DNA of 64,000 nucleotides from Gemmatimonadota bacterium (GCA_009841265.1 VXMB01000009.1:29951-93950); one strand, 5' to 3'; counted from the stretch's first letter, positions 26,579 to 36,177 are shown. Numbers and translations: made by a program. Notes: generated from the sequence alone by a model not told the origin.

Positions 26579-27676
26579 CTACCTCACCCTCACGTAGCCG
26601 ATGCCCCGGACATCGGGCTGGATGAGCCAGAACACGACCAGGAACTCGCCGTACGGGAGCACCGTCACTGCGGGTTCGCCGAAGGAGTAGTCCTGCCAGT
26701 CGTCGTGATCGCCGGACGTATCGCTCTGGGTCCGGACTTCGGCCTTCCAGACGAGTTCGTCCGCTTCCACGCCGAAATCATCGTCCGTGGGCCGTGCGAC
26801 GGCGAGGCGTATCCCGGGATCTCCGTGCTGCCGCTGGTTGTATACCATCATCGCCCGTCCGTCCGCCAGGGCAGTCAGCGAGATGGACTGGCCCAGCGTG
26901 CCCGTGGAGCGGGTCGGCGTCCAGGTCAGCCCCCCGTCGTGGGACAGCGCGTACGCGTTGGGGAAATCCGGCTTGCCGTGCGGGGCGATATGCCAGCAAG
27001 CACCGAGGAGCCGTCCGTCGGCCAGCTCCACGACCCAGGCCTCGGCGGCCGTCGATCCGGCATCGTCGAAACGCAGCATCGTTCCATGGGTCCACGACTT
27101 GCCCTGATCGGTGCTGCGCAGGTAGACCACCTGGTTTCGATCCACTTCCACGGAGGGATCGAAGGTGTTGTATGGCGAATAGCAGCAGATCCAGGTCCCG
27201 TCGCGCGTCACGGTGAGCGCGCCGGGCGCCTCGGCCGACCCGGCGGCGGGCAGGACGATGGGCGCAGGATCGGTCCAGGTCAGGCCCTGGTCCGCGGACG
27301 ATGCCCAGAACATGGCGTTCTGCTTGATACCCTGGGTCTCGTCCCGCCAGAACGATTCACCGGGCTCGTCGATGGGAATGCGGATACCCGAGATGAAGCA
27401 GGTGCCGTCCGGCGCCTGGCTGATCGACCCGATGTGCGCGAAATCATCGTGCAGTTGGGGCCACAGGTAGGCCGGCTTCGTCCAAGTGTTGCCGCCGTCT
27501 ACAGACCGGACGACGACCTGCTTGAAATCGTTCTGGCCGAGGGCTTCCTGGACGGCGAAGGAACAGACCAGGCCGCCATCCGCCGTGTCCACGCAGCGGG
27601 AACAGGCCGCGACCGCGTCCGGACCGGTCGACGGCTGGCGGGCGATCATGCCCTGGTCCAGTATTTCGAATGCCAT
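26579..27676 (-). CDS. sialidase-like BNR-repeat beta-propeller protein
   Basis: A 365-aa protein built on Asp-box (SxDxGxTW) repeats: SVDGGNTWT, SADQGLTWTD, STDQGKSWTH and SHDGGLTWTP, spaced about 60 residues apart as in six-bladed sialidase propellers. ATG at 27676 (MAFEILDQG) is chosen over an upstream extension that overlaps the lipoprotein gene. No signal peptide is evident, so it may be cytoplasmic. The catalytic arginine triad of true sialidases was not confirmed, so exo-sialidase activity is only a possibility. It is part of a leftward run from 30364. Confidence 0.8.
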   Translation of the reverse strand: MAFEILDQGMIARQPSTGPDAVAACSRCVDTADGGLVCSFAVQEALGQNDFKQVVVRSVDGGNTWTKPAYLWPQLHDDFAHIGSISQAPDGTCFISGIRIPIDEPGESFWRDETQGIKQNAMFWASSADQGLTWTDPAPIVLPAAGSAEAPGALTVTRDGTWICCYSPYNTFDPSVEVDRNQVVYLRSTDQGKSWTHGTMLRFDDAGSTAAEAWVVELADGRLLGACWHIAPHGKPDFPNAYALSHDGGLTWTPTRSTGTLGQSISLTALADGRAMMVYNQRQHGDPGIRLAVARPTDDDFGVEADELVWKAEVRTQSDTSGDHDDWQDYSFGEPAVTVLPYGEFLVVFWLIQPDVRGIGYVRVR

Positions 27677-27687
27677 GGTGTATACCT

Positions 27688-28188
27688 CTAGTCGAATGTA
27701 TAGACGAGTGGTCCGTCCGGAGTGCGATCGAGCCCGAGGACGATGGTGCCCGGCCCGGTGCCATACGACGCCTTGTACCGCGCCTTGATCGGGTCGAGGA
27801 TGAAGTGGTAGTCTTCCGTAGGGTAGGCCTCGCACGGGTCACCGTCGGCGTCGTGGGCAATGGCGACATCGAGCTGTACGGGATCCGATTCCTTGAAGAC
27901 CTCGGCTGCGACCAGCGTGAACCGGTGCGTTCTGCATCCACCGCTGTACGACACGGAAACCGCGAGCGTATCTCCCCTGACGGCGGCCGCTTTCAGTTCA
28001 TAGTCATCGGTGCCCCACTGGTTGGTGGAACGGACGTCGCTGGGAACGAAGACGACGTTGCCGGTCGTCGGGGCGTCGTTGAACGGGCCATGATCAGGTG
28101 TCGTGGAAACGGGACTGTCTTCGTCGTTGCCACAGGCCGCCGCAAAAGTGACTAACAAGACCAGCAGAAGGAGACCGAGGTCCTTCAT
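27688..28188 (-). CDS. small lipoprotein, unknown
   Basis: A 166-aa protein beginning MKDLGLLLLVLLVTFAAACGNDED, a lipoprotein signal with cysteine at about residue 19. The mature part is acidic and strand-rich, with TLAVSVSYSGGCRTHRFTLVAAE and a second cysteine in DGDPCEAY, so a disulfide is plausible. The Gly after the lipidated Cys argues for outer-membrane sorting. ATG at 28188 is set by the signal. It is 11 bp upstream of the sialidase-like gene. I do not recognise a named family. Confidence 0.78.
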   Translation of the reverse strand: MKDLGLLLLVLLVTFAAACGNDEDSPVSTTPDHGPFNDAPTTGNVVFVPSDVRSTNQWGTDDYELKAAAVRGDTLAVSVSYSGGCRTHRFTLVAAEVFKESDPVQLDVAIAHDADGDPCEAYPTEDYHFILDPIKARYKASYGTGPGTIVLGLDRTPDGPLVYTFD

Positions 28189-28284
28189 ATCGATGTTCCT
28201 TCCACTGAACTGCTGCGCGAAGTTTGCGATCTCGCAGCATGAAGTTTGCGAGCCCGCCGCCAACACGCACGATCGTTATACACG

Positions 28285-29142
28285 CTACACCCGCCGGAAC
28301 TTCTGAATACGGTTGTGCGCGAAGGGTACTTCGCACACGTAGACGTCCCCGTGGGAATCTACCCAGATCCCGTGGGGTGCGTCCACAAACACCCCGTCTT
28401 TTTCGTCCCGGTTACCCCATTGCGACAGTACCTCGCCGTCCAGGTTGAGGATGCTGACCCTTCCCGGTGCCTCAGCAAGATACACCACATCATCCGGATC
28501 GATATACAGGTCGTTGGCGGCCAGCAGATGATCCCATGACTCGTGATACCGGCCTTCGGCATCGAAAATCTGCACTCGTGCGTTCCCCCGGTCCACGATC
28601 AGGACCCGGCCGTCCTTGTCGACGCGGACGCAGTGGGGCGTATCGAACTGTCCCGCCTCGCTGCCGTGACCGCCCCAGGTACAAAGCAGCTCTCCATCCG
28701 TCGTGAAGCGGTGCGCGTAGTGCTGGCCGTAGCCGTCGGTCACGTACAGGTCGTCGTCAAGGCCGAGTACCGCCCAAGTGGGGCTGTTGAAGGGCTGGCC
28801 CAATTCACCCGGCCTGCCGGGCGTGCCGAGCATGGAGAGCATCTTGCCATCGAGGGTGAAGGTCATGACCGTATGCAGTTCTACTTCGGTAATGTAGATG
28901 ATATCGTCTTCGCTGATCCAAATAGAGTGGGGCACCTTGAAGAGGTCCTGACCCCAGTCGTACAGGAACCGGCCGTCGCGGTCGTAGACGACGATGGCGG
29001 GATGGGGTTCCCGGTCGATGACGTGCACGCGGTCCTGCGAGTCCACGGCCATGGAAGATACCACGCCGAGGTCCCGGCCGGCGGGTCCGCCTCCCCAGCC
29101 CTCGACAAGTTCGTAGGTGTAGTCTCCCGATCCGTATACCAT
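28285..29142 (-). CDS. NHL-repeat beta-propeller protein
   Basis: A 285-aa protein made of NHL-type blades with repeated segments such as VPHSIWISEDDIIYITE, SPTWAVLGLDDDLYVTDGYG, TPHCVRVDKDGRVLIVDRGNARVQIF and APHGIWVDSHGDVYVCE. It folds as a six-bladed propeller like peptidyl-alpha-hydroxyglycine lyase domains. The start at 29142 has GGGAG 8 bases upstream; another ATG at 29166 lacks one. No signal peptide is visible. Function is unknown; it may bind or cleave a small substrate linked to the amidohydrolase encoded just upstream. Confidence 0.82.
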   Translation of the reverse strand: MVYGSGDYTYELVEGWGGGPAGRDLGVVSSMAVDSQDRVHVIDREPHPAIVVYDRDGRFLYDWGQDLFKVPHSIWISEDDIIYITEVELHTVMTFTLDGKMLSMLGTPGRPGELGQPFNSPTWAVLGLDDDLYVTDGYGQHYAHRFTTDGELLCTWGGHGSEAGQFDTPHCVRVDKDGRVLIVDRGNARVQIFDAEGRYHESWDHLLAANDLYIDPDDVVYLAEAPGRVSILNLDGEVLSQWGNRDEKDGVFVDAPHGIWVDSHGDVYVCEVPFAHNRIQKFRRV

Positions 29143-29245
29143 GTTGAAGTCTCCCGGGTTGAACATGGACCTGAACCGCGTAACCGGTTTCAGACCGCCA
29201 ACCGATCCGCTTGGAATCGCTGGATCTGTACCTCGTCGCTCGATT

Positions 29246-30364
29246 TCATACGATGCCCGCCCGGGCCGTGAGGACGGGTTCCCAGCAGCCGCCGGGCCGC
29301 TGCACCCCGTCCACGTCGCGCAGCGGCGGCGCGTCACCGTTCCAACGCAGCACCGCCACGTCGCCGCAGGCGCCGGCGCGCAGGGTGCCGACTTCGCCCT
29401 GCAAACCCAGGACTTCCGCGGGACGGCTCGTCACCCGGAGGAAAGCGTCGCGTTCCGGCATGCCGGCCGCGATCAGCTTGGACAGCGTCCGGGGCAGGTT
29501 GTGCTGCGGGTCGCTCCCCACGTGGCGGCTATACTGGTCGGTGGATATGGTATCAGGCAGGAATCCGTCGGCGATGGCTGCCTCGGCGACCGGGAAGCTG
29601 AAGGACCGCATGCCGTGGCCGATATCGAAGAGGACGCCCCGTTCGCGGGCGTCGCGGACGCTGGGCCGGATCCTGCCGTCCTTCACGACGCTCTCGGGGA
29701 AATCATTGAAACAGTAGGTGACCACGTCTCCGGCGCGCAGCAGCGGCAGCTGGTCGTCGAGGGACCAGTCACTGGACAGGCGCGTTCCGACCAGCAGGGG
29801 TTTTCCGGTCCGTTCGGAGGCTGCCAGCGCTCGGTTCATGATCTCCCTCGGCGGCGTGGGATTGCTGGGGCCTGTATTGGCCGCGATGCCCCAGATGGCG
29901 TCTCCTCCTGATTCGATGGCCGAAACGCAGGCCTCCACATCCGCGGCCTCCAGGTCCGGAAAGCAGGCATCCGGATGGGATTCACCGTGCATCGAGAGGT
30001 TGATGGCGAGGATCACCCGCGTCCTGCATGCCCGGATCACTCGGTCCCGGTAGGCCGGCCAGTTGTTGGCGCCGGCGTCGCCCTGGGACATGACGGTCGT
30101 AACGCCACGGGACAAGAAGTGGACGTCGGGGTCGACACCGTAACGCGAACCGCCCTTGGCCGGATGGGCGTGCAGGTCCACCAGTCCCGGCATCGCCACA
30201 GCGTCGGGGAAGTCGAACGTCATGGCGGCGGAACCCTCGACTCCGGGACCGGACGCAGCGATGCGCCCGTCTTTCAACGCCACGGCGCCTGGTCCGTCCA
30301 GGCCGGTTTCCGCGCAGAATACGCGGCCCGCCCGGATGAGCAGGTCGTAGTCATACGTCGACAT
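29246..30364 (-). CDS. amidohydrolase/deacetylase family metal-dependent hydrolase
   Basis: A 372-aa TIM-barrel amidohydrolase with a small beta-sandwich at both ends. MPGLVDLHAHPAKGG carries the HxH metal pair (about residue 65-67), and ISTDQYSRHVGSD carries the late catalytic aspartate (about 270). The C-terminal composite sheet has GEVGTLRAGACGDVAVLRW. The family removes acyl groups or opens cyclic amides. It is 103 bp upstream of the NHL gene in the same direction. About 165 bp separate it from cobQ, without recognised signals. Confidence 0.84.
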   Translation of the reverse strand: MSTYDYDLLIRAGRVFCAETGLDGPGAVALKDGRIAASGPGVEGSAAMTFDFPDAVAMPGLVDLHAHPAKGGSRYGVDPDVHFLSRGVTTVMSQGDAGANNWPAYRDRVIRACRTRVILAINLSMHGESHPDACFPDLEAADVEACVSAIESGGDAIWGIAANTGPSNPTPPREIMNRALAASERTGKPLLVGTRLSSDWSLDDQLPLLRAGDVVTYCFNDFPESVVKDGRIRPSVRDARERGVLFDIGHGMRSFSFPVAEAAIADGFLPDTISTDQYSRHVGSDPQHNLPRTLSKLIAAGMPERDAFLRVTSRPAEVLGLQGEVGTLRAGACGDVAVLRWNGDAPPLRDVDGVQRPGGCWEPVLTARAGIV

Positions 30365-30529
30365 GGGGCCTCAGTTCTCGTTTTGGACGAGTTTCACCAT
30401 CGTCGGGGTATGGGTGCGGCGTTTACATTATACATGGCATTCAAATCGGACATGGCATGTAGTCCGAACTGAGAGATTATACCATCGGCCCGATACTGGA
30501 CCAATACAAAATCATCCGGTAGGAACCCT

Positions 30530-31996
30530 TCAACCCAGACTGATCCCGATCCTGCCCGCGAGGAGCGAAAGGTTCAGGTTTTCAACCATGGCGTCGGCGA
30601 TCCGGTCCAGGTCGCGGATCCACCGGGCCGTGACATGCTCTTCGGAACTGCTCGTCCAGTTCAGCCAGGATTCGAGTACCGCGCCACGGTACTTCCCATC
30701 ATCGAAGAGTCCATGGATGAACGTGCCCAGTATCCTGCCGTCGTTTGAGCGTGCGAAGAAGGGGAACAGGTCGGGATCCTCGCTGCTGCGTCCGTGCCGG
30801 ATCTCGTACCCGGTGAACGGCAAATCAGCAGGCCATTTCGCCCGGGCCGTCAACGGATGAACCCGCTTGTCCGGTTGCATCTCGGTTTCGATCGGCAGCC
30901 AGGCCAGTCCTTCCGTTTCGGCGGGTCCTTCTATCTCCCTGGGATCCAGAATACGTCTCCCGAGCATCTGCGCCCCGCCGCAGATTCCCAGTAAGCATCC
31001 CCCGTATCGAAGGTGCCGTTCGAGGGCCGGTGTCCAGCCGCGCTCCCTCAGCCATGCGAGATCGGCGGAAGTGGACTTCGAGCCGGGCAGGACGACCAGG
31101 TCCCATCCATGCGGCCCGGTCAGTTCCGAGGGGTCGCGCAGCCAGGCAAAATCCACCCTCGGGTCGTGCAGGAAGGGATCCAGGTCGGTCGTATTGCTCG
31201 CTCTCGGATAGTGGATGCCGGCGACGCGCAACTTGAGGCCATCGCCGGGATTCGCGGCACGCCGCGAGCGATCCATGCCCGTGTAGGGGGTGTCTTCTTC
31301 CGGGAGTCCCAGATCTTGAAAATACGGCAACCAGCCGAGTACGGGCGTACCCGCCCGGGTTTCGAGCCATTGGAATACGTCGCCCAGCAGGGACGCTTCG
31401 CCCCGGAATCGATTGACGATCATCGCCTCCACGAGCCTGCGGTCCTCCGCTTCCAGGGCCGTCATCGTACCGAGCAGCGCGGCGAAAACGCCCCCGCGGT
31501 CGATGTCTCCGACCAGCCATACCGGGATACCGGCCGCCCGGGCGAAACCCATGTTGGCGATGTCTCCTTCGCGGAGATTGGGTTCCGCCGGCGATCCCGC
31601 GCCTTCCACGACGACCCAATCATGGGAATGGCGAAGCCGGTCGAACGCCGCCAGCACCTCGGGCATCAACTTGCCCCGGTCTTCCTTGAACCGACCAGCC
31701 ATGAGCTTGCCCCGTACCTCGCCGCACACGACAAGCTGCGCCACGTTGTCAGCCTCCGGCTTGATCAGGACGGGGTTCATGTCCACGGTGGGTTCGATAC
31801 CGGATGCGAAGGCCTGCAGGGCCTGCGCACGCCCGATTTCGCCGCCGGAGGGACAGGCGGAAGACGCGTTGCTCATGTTCTGCGGTTTGAAAGGAGCCAC
31901 TTTCACACCGGAACGGGCGAGCAACCGGCATAACCCCGCAGTCAGCAGCGATTTGCCTACGCCCGAGGCCGTGCCCTGGATCATCAAAGCGTTCAT
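30530..31996 (-). CDS. cobQ: cobyric acid synthase (adenosylcobyrate amidating)
   Basis: A 488-aa enzyme with an N-terminal dethiobiotin-synthetase-like ATPase domain (MIQGTASGVGKS, then APFKPQNMSNAS). The C-terminal class I glutamine amidotransferase domain has GGCLLGICGGAQMLG for the nucleophile cysteine and GTFIHGLFDD for the histidine. It amidates four carboxylates of adenosylcobyrinic a,c-diamide in the late cobalamin pathway. ATG at 31996 is set by alignment to the P-loop. No other cob genes are adjacent, so it may be a scattered pathway or salvage gene; the riboswitch-controlled btuB at 16 kb makes B12 metabolism a shared theme. Confidence 0.95.
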   Translation of the reverse strand: MNALMIQGTASGVGKSLLTAGLCRLLARSGVKVAPFKPQNMSNASSACPSGGEIGRAQALQAFASGIEPTVDMNPVLIKPEADNVAQLVVCGEVRGKLMAGRFKEDRGKLMPEVLAAFDRLRHSHDWVVVEGAGSPAEPNLREGDIANMGFARAAGIPVWLVGDIDRGGVFAALLGTMTALEAEDRRLVEAMIVNRFRGEASLLGDVFQWLETRAGTPVLGWLPYFQDLGLPEEDTPYTGMDRSRRAANPGDGLKLRVAGIHYPRASNTTDLDPFLHDPRVDFAWLRDPSELTGPHGWDLVVLPGSKSTSADLAWLRERGWTPALERHLRYGGCLLGICGGAQMLGRRILDPREIEGPAETEGLAWLPIETEMQPDKRVHPLTARAKWPADLPFTGYEIRHGRSSEDPDLFPFFARSNDGRILGTFIHGLFDDGKYRGAVLESWLNWTSSSEEHVTARWIRDLDRIADAMVENLNLSLLAGRIGISLG

Positions 31997-32177
31997 CGGG
32001 ATTCCAATGGTACATGCGCCGCGATCCGCCATTCCGAGGTAAACAGCGCATACCCGTTCCGAGCTTACCTACCGCCTACGGTGCGCGGGCGGCGTCATAC
32101 CGGTCTGCTTGCAACGGTCCGTGGTTGGCCTTACGTTTGTCCGTCACACGGTCCGCAGGTGTCGTCACACCGATCCG

Positions 32178-33536
32178 TCACAACTGCCCGCTCGTCGCAT
32201 CCCGCATGTCGGCCAAATCGGCGGCCGATAGACCGTCGAAACGATCGAAAGAGAAGTTCTGCGCGTAGTCCGGCAACGAGGCGCCGGTGACATGGGCCGC
32301 GACCAGTTCCCCCGCCGCCTGCGAACCCATCACGCCGTAGCCGGACAACGCTCCGGCGATGTATGCGCCTTCGACGGGCAACGGTCCGATCAACGGCCGG
32401 TTGTCCGGGGTCTTGCAGTAGTAGCCGCCGTCGACCGGCAGTGCGTCCGACGTATCAAAATACGCCCTCATGCCGGGGACCATCCGGGCGAGCCCGCGTA
32501 GTACGATCATCGGGTAGGCCTGATCGAACACGAGCGGGAACACCGCCTCTCTTGGCGCGACGTCATAGGTCCAGATGCCCAGGAAAGTCTGTTTTCCGTC
32601 CCGGAAGCGGGGACGAATGTGGAGCCCCGCGGCAAAGGGCTCGATCAGGTAGCGGGTGTCGGCGCTGGAGGAAAGCCGCCGTCTTTCTTCTTCGTCCCAG
32701 ACCAGCTCGACCGGATCCGTCCAGACCAACATGGGCGCATCGGGCGGCAGGACGCCGGCCGTGTCCTCCACGATGATCTTGCCGTGCAGTTCCATGAAGA
32801 CCGGTATATCCAGGTCCAGCAGCCGGCCGGCCTCCCCGACAAGTGGTCCCGCGGCGAGGACGAGTTTGCCGGTTTCGATCGTTGATCCGCATTCCAGTCC
32901 AACACCCGTGATCCGGTTGTTCCTCGTGTCGAAGCTCGTGATCCTGTCCCTGACGATCCGGCCGCCCCCGGAGGCGATGCAGTCGAGCATCCACCGTCCC
33001 AGCGAGGGGACGTCAATCCAGCCGCAGCGGCGCACGTGCAACATGGCGGCGGTATCGTCCGTGAGAAAGGGAAACAGCCTTCCGATCGTCTCCGTATCCA
33101 GTACGAGGTCCGCGCCCGTCAGATCCGGTTGCAATCCTTCCGGCTGCGAAGGCATGTAGGACCCGCCGTCGCGATGAATACGCAGGGCACCGCCACCCAG
33201 GCCGGTCACCGCTTCCGCCTCTTTTTCGAGCTCCGGGATGCGGCGCCGGTCACCGGTCAGGAAGACGTAGCCCCTTCGGTTCATCCGGACCGCGTTCCCG
33301 CTTTCCGCCGCCACTTCCTCCAGCAGGTCGATGCTCCGGCTGATGAACCGGAACATGGGCAGGTCGGGCCACCAGTTGCGGTAGGCTTCGGTCCCGTACG
33401 CGCTGGTCAGGGAAAGCGGCGGTCTTTCGTCGACGAGCACGACGTTCCGCACGCCGCGGCGAACGACGAGATGATACGCGGCGGACACGCCGGCCACGCC
33501 CGCACCGCAGATGACGATTTCCGCCCTGGTGGACAT
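32178..33536 (-). CDS. FAD-dependent amino-acid/sarcosine-type oxidoreductase (DAO family)
   Basis: A 452-aa flavoprotein with the dinucleotide motif VICGAGVAGVSAAYHL at the N-terminus followed by VVLVDERPP. A C-terminal segment, CKTPDNRPLIGPLPVEGAYIAGALSGYGVMGS, is typical of the DAO/glycine-oxidase group. Such enzymes oxidise secondary or D-amino acids to imines with H2O2 or electron transfer. It ends a leftward run of amino-acid genes (amidase, aminotransferase, NSS transporter, D-threonine-aldolase-like), which supports an amino-acid substrate. The exact one is unknown. Confidence 0.87.
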   Translation of the reverse strand: MSTRAEIVICGAGVAGVSAAYHLVVRRGVRNVVLVDERPPLSLTSAYGTEAYRNWWPDLPMFRFISRSIDLLEEVAAESGNAVRMNRRGYVFLTGDRRRIPELEKEAEAVTGLGGGALRIHRDGGSYMPSQPEGLQPDLTGADLVLDTETIGRLFPFLTDDTAAMLHVRRCGWIDVPSLGRWMLDCIASGGGRIVRDRITSFDTRNNRITGVGLECGSTIETGKLVLAAGPLVGEAGRLLDLDIPVFMELHGKIIVEDTAGVLPPDAPMLVWTDPVELVWDEEERRRLSSSADTRYLIEPFAAGLHIRPRFRDGKQTFLGIWTYDVAPREAVFPLVFDQAYPMIVLRGLARMVPGMRAYFDTSDALPVDGGYYCKTPDNRPLIGPLPVEGAYIAGALSGYGVMGSQAAGELVAAHVTGASLPDYAQNFSFDRFDGLSAADLADMRDATSGQL

Positions 33537-33600
33537 GGATGTTCTCTTCGGGTAAGGGCGTCAGGCGGGCCTGGCTGCCGAGGTATAGCCGATCGGCGCG

Positions 33601-33680
33601 CTCATGCCTCGGCCGCGCTCGGCGCCAGCGTGCTCATGCCTCGGCAGCGGGTGGCGCCAACATGCTCATGCCTCGACTAC
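33601..33680. repeat. 32-bp tandem repeat reaching into the amidase 3' end
   Basis: CTCATGCCTCGG begins units at 33601, 33633 and 33665, an exact 32-bp period with GCGC-CAG-type inner sequence. The third unit overlaps the amidase stop codon at 33666-33668, so the stop region appears to have been copied downstream twice. The intergenic stretch 33537-33665 holds nothing else recognised. Confidence 0.8.
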
Positions 33681-35087
33681 GGACGGGCGCCTCTTCCAGG
33701 TTCCAGTCGCCTGCTCGAAGGCGTGGGCGAGTTGAAGTACGCCGAGTTCGTCCTCGTGCCGTCCGACGATCTGCAGTCCCACGGGCAGGCCCGAGGACGT
33801 GAATCCACAAGGCACGGAAATGGCGGGCAGGCCTGTGACGGTGACGTAGTAGCACGACTTCATCCAGTCGATGTAGGTCTCCATCTGCACGCCGTCGATT
33901 TCCGTGGGGTAGGGCGTGTTCACGTCGAAGGGCGGGACCTGGCTGACGGGGAAGACCATGAAATCGTGTTGTTCCATGAAGCTGCGGACCCGGTGGTACA
34001 GGGTGGTCCGGTCCACCTCCGCGCGGGCGATTTGCGGCCCCGTAAGGGCGAATCCGGCTTCGAGGTTCCAGATTACCGTGTCCTTGATCTGATCGCGGTG
34101 GGTCTCGAGGAGGTCGCCGTATCCCTGGATGAAGCTCCACGCCCGCAGCGTCTTGAACGCCTCGTCGGCCTCGGCGAAATCGGGCTGGTTCGGCTTTACG
34201 GTCATGCCCAGGTCCTCGAATACCCCGCGTTTTGCCTCGATGGCCGTGGTGACCTCGGGATCCACGGGCAGCCCGCCGAAGTCCATGCTCCAGGCAACGC
34301 TCACGCCCTTGAAGTCGCGTTCCAGCGGCATGGCGAAGGGCTGTCCCGGCTCCCGAATGGCCAGGGGCGCACGGGGATCGGGACCCGCTATGGCGCTGAG
34401 CATGAGCGCGGCGTCCGCCACCGTCCGGGCCATGGGACCCTGGACGCTGAGCCTGCCCCAGGCGTTGACGGACGGCCATCTCGGCACGCGTCCCGGCGCG
34501 GACCGCAGCCCCACCACGTTGCAGAAGTTGGCCGGGTTGCGCAACGAGCCGCCCATGTCGCTGCCGTCGGCGATGGGCAGCATGCCGCAGGCCAGGGCCA
34601 CGGCGGCGCCTCCGCTGCTGCCGCCGCAGGTCCGGTCCGTGTCGTATGGGTTCAGCGTCGCGCCGAATACCGGGTTGAAGGTCTGGGATCCCGCGCCGAA
34701 CTCCGGCACGTTGGTCTTGCCGAAGGAGATCGCCCCCGCCTTCTTCAGCCGCTCCACGATCAGCTCGTCCTGTCCCGGGACGAAATCGCGGAAAATCGGC
34801 GAGCCGTAGGTCGTCCGGACGCCCTTGGTCAATACCAGGTCCTTGTGGGCGATGGGCAGGCCGAAGAGGGGTCCACGCGCTTCGTTTCGCGCGATGGCCT
34901 CGTCGGCCTTCCGGGCGCCGTCCAGCGCCTGGTCGGGATGATAGGTGACGATGGCGTTCACGGCGGGATTCACCCGGTCGACCTGGGCCAGGTGGGCCTC
35001 CATGACCTCTGTCACGGACACGTCCTTGCGGCGGATCATGCGGACCAGATCGGTCGCGGGAGTGAAGCACAGTTCGGATGCGGGCAT
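33666..35087 (-). CDS. amidase signature family hydrolase
   Basis: A 473-aa amidase with the complete Ser-cisSer-Lys set: IAHKDLVLTKGV (lysine, about residue 79), CGGSSGGAAVALACG (about 155) and DGSDMGGSLRNPANF (about 178, nucleophile serine). These enzymes hydrolyse amides such as aryl-acetamides, malonamide or allophanate. The C-terminus PVGLQIVGRHEDE is standard. Ten bp separate it from the aminotransferase upstream. The substrate is unknown; a stand-alone hydrolase is more likely than GatA, as no gatB or gatC is nearby. Confidence 0.9.
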   Translation of the reverse strand: MPASELCFTPATDLVRMIRRKDVSVTEVMEAHLAQVDRVNPAVNAIVTYHPDQALDGARKADEAIARNEARGPLFGLPIAHKDLVLTKGVRTTYGSPIFRDFVPGQDELIVERLKKAGAISFGKTNVPEFGAGSQTFNPVFGATLNPYDTDRTCGGSSGGAAVALACGMLPIADGSDMGGSLRNPANFCNVVGLRSAPGRVPRWPSVNAWGRLSVQGPMARTVADAALMLSAIAGPDPRAPLAIREPGQPFAMPLERDFKGVSVAWSMDFGGLPVDPEVTTAIEAKRGVFEDLGMTVKPNQPDFAEADEAFKTLRAWSFIQGYGDLLETHRDQIKDTVIWNLEAGFALTGPQIARAEVDRTTLYHRVRSFMEQHDFMVFPVSQVPPFDVNTPYPTEIDGVQMETYIDWMKSCYYVTVTGLPAISVPCGFTSSGLPVGLQIVGRHEDELGVLQLAHAFEQATGTWKRRPSVVEA

Positions 35088-35097
35088 TGCGTGCCTT

Positions 35098-36177
35098 TCA
35101 GCTAAGGATTTCCCGCAGGGCCTCGACGAAAATCCGGCTTTCCTGCTCGTTGCCGTAGGAGACCCGGATCATGCCCTTCAGACCCCAGGAAGCCTCGGCG
35201 TTGATGACGAGTATGCCGCGTTCGGCCAAGCCGTCGGCAATGGCCGCGGCGTCGTCCACCTCAATCAGGACGAAGGCCGCCTCGCTGCGGATATACTCGA
35301 GGCCGAGTTCCTCGCAGGCCGCGTAATAGGTCGCCTTGGACGCGCTCGCCGTGTTCCGGGTGCGTATTACGTGATCCGGGTCGTCGAGGGCGGCGATGGC
35401 CGCGGTCAGGACCATGGCGCTGGGCGATCCGCCGTGAAACGCGCGGACACGCTTCATCATTCGAGGCTGGGCAACGCCGTAGCCGAAGCGGAATCCCGCC
35501 AGGCCGTAACCCTTGGAAAAGGTGCGGACCACCAGGACGTTCTCGAACTCCCGCGCGAGCCCGGCGCCGTCGGCGCAGGCCTCGTCCTCCGCCAGGTCCG
35601 CGTAGGCCTCGTCCACCAGGACGATCACCCGTTCCGGCAGGCCGGCGACGAAGCGTGACAGCGCGTCGTGGGTGACGATGGTACCCGTGGGATTGTTGGG
35701 ATTGGTGACGACGGCCATGCGGGTCCGCTCATTGACGGCCGCGGTCATGGCTTCCAGATCGTAAACGTAATCGGCCGTCAAAGGCGTCCGCACGGCGCGG
35801 GCACCCGATTCCTCCGCGTACCGGGACATCAACCCGAAAGATGGCTGGGGTTCGATGAGTTCGTCTCCCGGGGAAAGAAAAGCACGGGCCATGGCGTGCA
35901 TCAGGTGCTCGGAACCGTCGCCCACACGGATCCAGGCGCCGTCCGAACCAGCCCCGTGGAGGGCGAGCTTCTCATCGTGGGGAACGCCGTGCAGTTCGGC
36001 CAGTTTGCGGAAGAGGGCAATCTGGTCGGGGTCCTCGTACCGGTTGATCCGGGCGCACCGCGCCTTGACGGCTTCGATGACGGACGGGGAAGGCCCGATG
36101 GGGTTCTCGTTCCGGCTCAGGCGGATGATGCCGGGAGGAAGACCGATGCTCCGATAGGCTTCGTTGTCCGTGCTCAT
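35098..36177 (-). CDS. class I/II aminotransferase, histidinol-phosphate aminotransferase-like
   Basis: A 359-aa PLP enzyme. LSRNENPIGPSPSVIEAV at the N-terminus and VTNPNNPTGTIV, LVDEAYADL, and the PLP lysine in TFSKGYGLAGFRFGYG (about 210-225) are HisC-type motifs. After LALHGAG the usual GNGSDEL loop is expanded to GSDGAWIRVGDGSEHL, an insertion of roughly ten residues near the phosphate site. With hisB at the head of the same leftward run, histidine synthesis is possible, but the flanking amidase and transporter suggest a catabolic transaminase. I leave the symbol blank for that reason. Confidence 0.82.
   Translation of the reverse strand: MSTDNEAYRSIGLPPGIIRLSRNENPIGPSPSVIEAVKARCARINRYEDPDQIALFRKLAELHGVPHDEKLALHGAGSDGAWIRVGDGSEHLMHAMARAFLSPGDELIEPQPSFGLMSRYAEESGARAVRTPLTADYVYDLEAMTAAVNERTRMAVVTNPNNPTGTIVTHDALSRFVAGLPERVIVLVDEAYADLAEDEACADGAGLAREFENVLVVRTFSKGYGLAGFRFGYGVAQPRMMKRVRAFHGGSPSAMVLTAAIAALDDPDHVIRTRNTASASKATYYAACEELGLEYIRSEAAFVLIEVDDAAAIADGLAERGILVINAEASWGLKGMIRVSYGNEQESRIFVEALREILS

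Noticed and set aside
33036..35105. 689-aa plus-strand frame opposite the DAO and amidase genes
   Set aside because: Spans two confidently assigned minus-strand genes and their spacer, and looks like antisense low-complexity Arg/Gly/His-rich translation.
35098..36177. Firm hisC assignment
   Set aside because: Motifs fit but the loop insertion and catabolic neighbours leave other transaminase roles open.
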